From positions 85,862 to 149,861 of the forward strand of contig CALWXC010000004.1 in the NCBI GenBank assembly GCA_944385415.1: a stretch of DNA of 64,000 nucleotides. Direction: 5' to 3'. The notes below the pieces were generated by a model that saw only the letters and a program-made list of their open reading frames with translations, was not told where the DNA came from and did no database searches. The translations under genes and the position numbers were made by a program. This document shows positions 60,411 to 64,000 of the stretch, piece after piece. Each line of letters opens with the position of its first letter. Within the stretch, counting starts at the first letter, position 1. The DNA comes from an uncultured Oscillospiraceae bacterium. Lineage in GTDB: Bacteria; Bacillota; Clostridia; Oscillospirales; Oscillospiraceae.

Positions 60411-60467
60411 TTTGGTACAAGGGTTTGCTGTGCATTTGGATGCAGCATCGAACCGTTGTCCATCCGG

Positions 60468-60508
60468 AGCCGACTGACGCCCACGGCGGGCGGAGTCGGT
60501 TTTTTTAT
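60468..60508 (+). terminator. Expression-platform terminator of the glycine riboswitch
   Basis: CCGACT pairs with AGTCGG, the inner GCCC/GGGC extends the stem, and eight T follow directly. It lies between aptamer 2 and the transporter start and is the likely regulated step. GTCCATCCGGAGCC upstream may hold the alternative pairing partner. Confidence 0.78.
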
Positions 60509-60543
60509 TTGGGCGGAATTCAAAGAGAAAAGGAAGAGTCTCC

Positions 60544-61902
60544 ATGCACCTCATTGAATCCATCGTCGGCATTGTCAACACGGTCCTCTGGGACTACGCC
60601 CTGCTGTTCCTGCTGGTGGCCACCGGTATCTTCTTCACGGTCCGTCTGGGCTTTGTCCAGATTCGCCGCTTCGGAGAAGGTCTGCGGCGGCTGTTCGGCG
60701 GGTTTTCCATGTCCGGCAAAAAGGCGGGCAAAGAAGGAATGTCCTCTTTTCAGGCCTTGACCACCGCCATCGCTGCCCAGGTGGGCACCGGCAACATCAC
60801 CGGCTGTGCCACCGCCCTGTTCTCCGGCGGTCCCGGCGCCATCTTCTGGATGTGGCTCAGCGCCTTTTTCGGTATGGCTACCATCTACGCCGAGGCCATT
60901 CTGGCCCAGAAGTTCAAAACCGTGGACCGGGACGGCCATGTGACCGGCGGCCCCATCTATTACATCCGCGCCGCCTTTACCGGCAAGTTTGGAAAGTTCC
61001 TGGCGGGCTTCTTCTCTATTGCCATCATCCTGGCCCTGGGCTTTATGGGCAACATGGTCCAGTCCAACTCCATCAGCGACGCATTCCACACGGCATTCGG
61101 TGTGCCCAAGATTGTCATGGGCATCATCGCCGCCGTCATCGCCGGGTTTATCTTCCTGGGCGGCGTCAGCCGCATTGCCTCCTTTACGGAGAAAATCGTC
61201 CCCATTATGGCGATTTTTTACATGGTAGGCTGTATTATCATTCTGTTTATCAATCACGACGCCTTTTGGGGCGCCCTCCGTTCCATTTTCGTCTGTGCCT
61301 TCGAGCCCCAGGCCGTTTTCGGCGGTGCGCTGGGTCTCGGCATAAAAGAGGCCATGCGCTATGGCGTAGCCCGCGGCCTGTTCTCCAATGAGGCCGGTAT
61401 GGGCTCCACCCCCCACGCCCACGCCATGGCCAAGGTGGACCACCCCCACGACCAGGGCGTCATTGCCATGATCGGCGTGTTCCTGGACACCTTTGTGGTT
61501 CTGACCCTGACGGCCCTCGTCATTCTGACTTCCGGCCTGCTGGAGCCCGTCACCGGCTCCCTCCAGGGCACCGCTCTGGCCCAGGCTGCGTTTAATGCTG
61601 CGTTCGGCTCCTTTGGCAACGCCTTTGTAGCCATCTGTATGCTGTTCTTCGCCTTCTCCACCATCATCGGCTGGTACTTCTTCGGCAAGACCAACGTCCA
61701 AGCCCTCTTCGGCAAGCGCGGCGTCATTTTCTACACTCTGCTGGTTCTGGTCTTTATAGTCATCGGCTCCACCCAGAAAGTTGATCTCGTCTGGAGCCTG
61801 TCCGACATGTTCAACGGCTTGATGGTCCTCCCCAATCTCATCGGCCTCCTGGCCCTCAGCGGCCTGGTGGTCCGCATCAGCCGCAGCAAAGATACGCTGT
61901 AA
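60544..61902 (+). CDS. AGCS-family sodium:alanine/glycine symporter
   Basis: A 452-aa transporter with about eleven helices. Signature motifs: GFVQIRRF, FQALTTAIAAQVGTGNITGCATAL (the G-T-G-N substrate/sodium site), GPGAIFWMWLSAFFGMATIYAEAIL, GGPIYYI, and the C-terminal RGLFSNEAGMGSTPHAHAMA. It imports alanine or glycine with Na+. The riboswitch upstream points to glycine as the physiological substrate. AAAGGAAGAG precedes the ATG. Confidence 0.94.
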   Translation: MHLIESIVGIVNTVLWDYALLFLLVATGIFFTVRLGFVQIRRFGEGLRRLFGGFSMSGKKAGKEGMSSFQALTTAIAAQVGTGNITGCATALFSGGPGAIFWMWLSAFFGMATIYAEAILAQKFKTVDRDGHVTGGPIYYIRAAFTGKFGKFLAGFFSIAIILALGFMGNMVQSNSISDAFHTAFGVPKIVMGIIAAVIAGFIFLGGVSRIASFTEKIVPIMAIFYMVGCIIILFINHDAFWGALRSIFVCAFEPQAVFGGALGLGIKEAMRYGVARGLFSNEAGMGSTPHAHAMAKVDHPHDQGVIAMIGVFLDTFVVLTLTALVILTSGLLEPVTGSLQGTALAQAAFNAAFGSFGNAFVAICMLFFAFSTIIGWYFFGKTNVQALFGKRGVIFYTLLVLVFIVIGSTQKVDLVWSLSDMFNGLMVLPNLIGLLALSGLVVRISRSKDTL

Positions 61903-61914
61903 TGGATGCGGTCA

Positions 61915-62081
61915 GGGATTTCGCCCGCTGCGGCGGGCGACCGGGGCTTTGCCCCTGGACCCCACGATTTTTTGAAAAAAATCGAGTAAAACTTTTACAA
62001 TTTGGGGTTTTATATTGATTTGGTGCGGTGGTTCTGAATGGGTACAGCAACGCGCTGAATCCATGCTTCGCATTGTTGCAG
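61915..62081 (+). repeat. Dispersed structured repeat, intact copy (copy A)
   Basis: GGGATTTCG, then the hairpins CGCCCGC-TGCG-GCGGGCG, GGGGC-TTT-GCCCC and CGATTTTTT/AAAAAATCG. GAGTAAAACTTTTACAA, GATTTGGTGCGGTGG and ATCCATGCTTCGCATTGTTGCA follow. It aligns end to end with 29549-29715. It lies between the AGCS gene and a terminator. Confidence 0.78.
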
Positions 62082-62091
62082 AATAAATTGG

Positions 62092-62132
62092 AGAGCGGTA
62101 CCATCCAATCGGCTGGTACCGCTCTGTTTTTT
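62092..62132 (+). terminator. Terminator after the AGCS transporter
   Basis: A perfect 12-bp stem, AGAGCGGTACCA and complement, around a 10-nt loop, then GTTTTTT. The converging ttcA-like gene ends at 62131. Confidence 0.85.
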
Positions 62133-62877
62133 ACTCAATATCCGGCAACGGACGCCGTCCATGGTCGACCGGCCCCCACTCCGGCAGGGGCAGCCGCTGC
62201 ATAGCACCAAAAATCCGGGCTTTTAAATCGGGATAGGTGGCAGACAGGTCGTAAATGAGCTGTTTGATCTCCTCCCGCTTGGTATGCTTATCGGCGGGGC
62301 AGGTATTATGGACCACCGGCAGGTGCATCCGGTCGGCAAAATGGCTGACGGTCTTTTCACTGAGGTACAGCATGGGCCGAATTTGTGTCACGCCGGTACG
62401 GTCCAGGTACGTCACCGGCTGGAAGCAGCTGATCCGTCCCTCGAAAACCAGGGACATGACAAAGGTTTCCACCGCATCATCGTAATGGTGACCCAGGGCG
62501 ATTTTGGAAATGCCCCGGTCCAGAATAGCTTCATTTAACGCGCCCCGGCGCATTTTGGCGCACATGGAACAGGGGTTCTTTTCTTTTCGGTGTTCAAAAA
62601 TGACGGGGCCGATCTGCGTGTCAATTTTGGTGTAGGGCACGTTCAGACGGCGGCACAGCTCGGCCACCGGCGAGAAATCCATCCCCTCCAGTCCCATGTC
62701 AATGGTCAGGGCTTCCAGGGTGAATCCCGCCGGATGGAAGTCCCGCAGTCCGGCCAGCAGCGTCAGCAGCGTCAGGGAATCCTTGCCGCCGGACACACCC
62801 ACGGCGATTTTGTCCCCCGGCTGAATCATTTGATAGTCGTCCACACAGCGGCGGACCAGTCCAAGTAGCTTCTGCAT
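62131..62877 (-). CDS. TtcA-like tRNA 2-thiocytidine synthetase (PP-loop ATPase)
   Basis: A 248-aa PP-loop enzyme. The ATP site is VGVSGGKDSLTLL. The cluster Cys pair is in NPCSMCAKMRRGAL and a further Cys in HNTCPADK. GHHYDDAVETFVMSLVFEGR and QIRPMLYLSEK are conserved in TtcA and the related TtuA. It should thiolate cytidine 32 of tRNA, with an iron-sulfur cluster. It is a single-gene unit converging on the terminator at 62092. Confidence 0.88.
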   Translation of the reverse strand: MQKLLGLVRRCVDDYQMIQPGDKIAVGVSGGKDSLTLLTLLAGLRDFHPAGFTLEALTIDMGLEGMDFSPVAELCRRLNVPYTKIDTQIGPVIFEHRKEKNPCSMCAKMRRGALNEAILDRGISKIALGHHYDDAVETFVMSLVFEGRISCFQPVTYLDRTGVTQIRPMLYLSEKTVSHFADRMHLPVVHNTCPADKHTKREEIKQLIYDLSATYPDLKARIFGAMQRLPLPEWGPVDHGRRPLPDIE

Positions 62878-62994
62878 AGAAAAAAATCCTCTTCAAATTG
62901 TAATTTGCCTTTTGAGCATTCAAGAGAAAACGAGCGATATTACGAGAAATCATGAGTTCTCTCGGAGCAAAACAAAAATGTTGCCATTTTGCGA

Positions 62995-63023
62995 TTGACA
63001 CAAAAGCGCCGTTGTGGTATAAA
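62995..63023 (+). promoter_or_regulatory. Promoter of rplM-rpsI
   Basis: TTGACA (62995-63000), a 17-nt spacer and TATAAA (63018-63023); strong, as expected for ribosomal protein genes. Confidence 0.82.
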
Positions 63024-63028
63024 ATACA

Positions 63029-63104
63029 GGCGCGGTTGTGCAGATTATTGTAATCGCGCCCGATGAATTTGTCAAAATTTTTATTTTGGGAAGCCAGACT
63101 TCCC
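63029..63104 (+). other. Structured rplM leader (possible ribosomal-protein autoregulatory RNA)
   Basis: The first hairpin pairs GGCGCGGTT (63029-63037) with AATCGCGCC (63052-63060), with one G-U pair. The second pairs GGGAAG (63088-63093) with CTTCCC (63099-63104), ending 18 bases before the rplM ATG. L13 leaders are known in other Firmicutes; whether this belongs to that class is not shown. Confidence 0.45.
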
Positions 63105-63122
63105 GATTATGGAGGAAATACT

Positions 63123-63554
63123 ATGTCCACTACTATGGCAAAGAAGGAGACCGTCCAGAGAAAATGGTACGTTCTCGACGCTGCCGGCAAGCCCCTGGGC
63201 CGTACGGCTGCCACCGCTGCCAAGCTGCTGCGCGGCAAGCACAAGGTTGATTTCACCCCCAACGTTGACTGCGGCGATTTCGTCATTATCGTCAACACCG
63301 ACAAGGCCATTCTGACCGGCAACAAGATGGAAGACAAGTACTACCGTCATCACACCGGCTGGATCGGCGGTCTGAAGGAAGTTAAGTACCGTCTGCTGAT
63401 GGAGCAGCGCCCCGAGTTCGCCATGGAGCTGGCTGTCAAGGGCATGCTGCCCAAGAACTCCATCGGCCGCAGCGCTCTGACCCGCCTGAAGCTGTACGCT
63501 GGTCCCGAGCACAACAACGCCGCACAGAAGCCCGAAGCCTGGACTTTGGACTAA
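63123..63554 (+). CDS. rplM: Large ribosomal subunit protein L13
   Basis: A 143-aa L13. Visible are KWYVLDAAGKPLGRTA, AAKLLRGKHKVDFTPNVDCGDFVIIVN, KYYRHHTGWIGGLKE and the late AVKGMLPKNSIGRSALTRLKLYAGPEH. ATG 63123 has a GGAGGAAA site; an open frame begins further up at 63063 without one. It binds 23S rRNA early in assembly and is coupled to rpsI 18 bases downstream. Confidence 0.97.
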   Translation: MSTTMAKKETVQRKWYVLDAAGKPLGRTAATAAKLLRGKHKVDFTPNVDCGDFVIIVNTDKAILTGNKMEDKYYRHHTGWIGGLKEVKYRLLMEQRPEFAMELAVKGMLPKNSIGRSALTRLKLYAGPEHNNAAQKPEAWTLD

Positions 63555-63572
63555 TTCAGGAGGTAACAGACT

Positions 63573-63977
63573 ATGTACGAGAGCAAGAAGCAGTATCATT
63601 ACGGCACCGGCCGCCGCAAGTCTTCCGTGGCCCGTGTGCGCCTGTACGAGGGCGGCACCGGCTCCATCGTGATCAACGGCCGTGACATCGACGATTACTT
63701 TGGTCTGGAGACCCTGAAGCTGCTGGTTCGTCAGCCCATGGCCACCACCAACACCCTGGGCAATGTGGATATCATCTGCACCGTCTCCGGCGGCGGCGTG
63801 TCCGGCCAGGCCGGCGCCATCCGTCATGGCGTTGCCCGCGCCCTGCTGAAGCTGAACGCTGAGTACCGTCCCGCTCTGAAGGCCGCTGGCCTGCTGACCC
63901 GCGATCCTCGCATGAAGGAGCGTAAGAAATACGGCCTCAAGGCTGCCCGTCGCGCTCCGCAGTTCAGCAAGCGCTAA
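63573..63977 (+). CDS. rpsI: Small ribosomal subunit protein S9
   Basis: A 134-aa S9, complete. Motifs: [46 protein letters not shown] and the C-terminal tail [18 protein letters not shown]. The tail reaches toward the P-site tRNA. It has the typical rplM-rpsI order; 23 bases remain after the stop, with no terminator seen. Confidence 0.97.
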   Translation: MYESKKQYHYGTGRRKSSVARVRLYEGGTGSIVINGRDIDDYFGLETLKLLVRQPMATTNTLGNVDIICTVSGGGVSGQAGAIRHGVARALLKLNAEYRPALKAAGLLTRDPRMKERKKYGLKAARRAPQFSKR

Positions 63978-64000
63978 ACTTTATCAAAAGTGGTCAAAAA

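Noticed and set aside
1..64000. CRISPR array, prophage, insertion sequence or integrated element
   Set aside because: No regularly spaced repeats, transposase, integrase or phage genes were found; the repeats seen are single dispersed copies.

Overview
The window is a GC-rich chromosomal segment of an anaerobic Bacillota. It looks most like class Clostridia, in the range of gut Oscillospiraceae. The signs are a [FeFe] hydrogenase, a tungsten aldehyde:ferredoxin oxidoreductase (AOR) with its own cofactor genes, DapL-type lysine synthesis, a DUF3793-flavodoxin operon, a hisZ-type histidine operon, strong GGAGG ribosome binding sites, and sigma-A promoters with 17-nt spacers. The genus cannot be fixed from the sequence alone. 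I see no prophage, insertion sequence or CRISPR array.

Layout. Bases 1-10.4 kb form a tungsten island: the end of a MogA-like gene, the tungstate transporter tupABC, a MoeA fused to a periplasmic-binding-protein-like (PBP-like) domain, a second MoeA, an HTH-PBP regulator, AOR, a MoaD-like sulfur carrier and a ThiF-like activating enzyme. From 10.4 to 19.4 kb come a MerR regulator and nitroreductase, a GGDEF/EAL protein with a degenerate cyclase site, a flavodoxin/DUF3793 operon with two palindromic operators, a Gfo/Idh/MocA dehydrogenase with a TIM-barrel isomerase, and a DUF4234/SHOCT membrane protein. From 19.6 to 25.3 kb one leftward operon carries an ABC exporter, a PHP phosphatase, a flippase-like protein, pssA and psd. 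From 25.4 to 33.2 kb the rightward hisZGDC-hisBHAF-hisIE operon is split by a dispersed repeat.

From 33.3 to 42.5 kb lie an SLH-domain protein, a GltD-like/[FeFe] hydrogenase pair behind a perfect palindrome, a chain of dus, ECF sigma factor, anti-sigma factor and a NuoE-like [2Fe-2S] protein, and a frameshifted XRE repressor. From 42.5 to 50.5 kb are a Na/Pi-cotransporter with PhoU domain, dapL-dapF, a CFI-box protein, tRNA-Gly(GCC), a transglutaminase-fold lipoprotein, a YitT protein and a small membrane protein. From 50.5 to 64 kb are a parE/parC pair with an unrelated secreted protein between them, a DUF1846 protein, a GH3 hydrolase, a tandem glycine riboswitch before an AGCS transporter, a TtcA-like protein, and rplM-rpsI.

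The most unusual items are a TupA that appears circularly permuted, an AOR island in which the regulator and one MoeA share a PBP-like sensor domain, three copies of a structured intergenic repeat whose hairpins covary, the palindrome over the -35 box of the hydrogenase operon, and a single-base frameshift in a small XRE gene.
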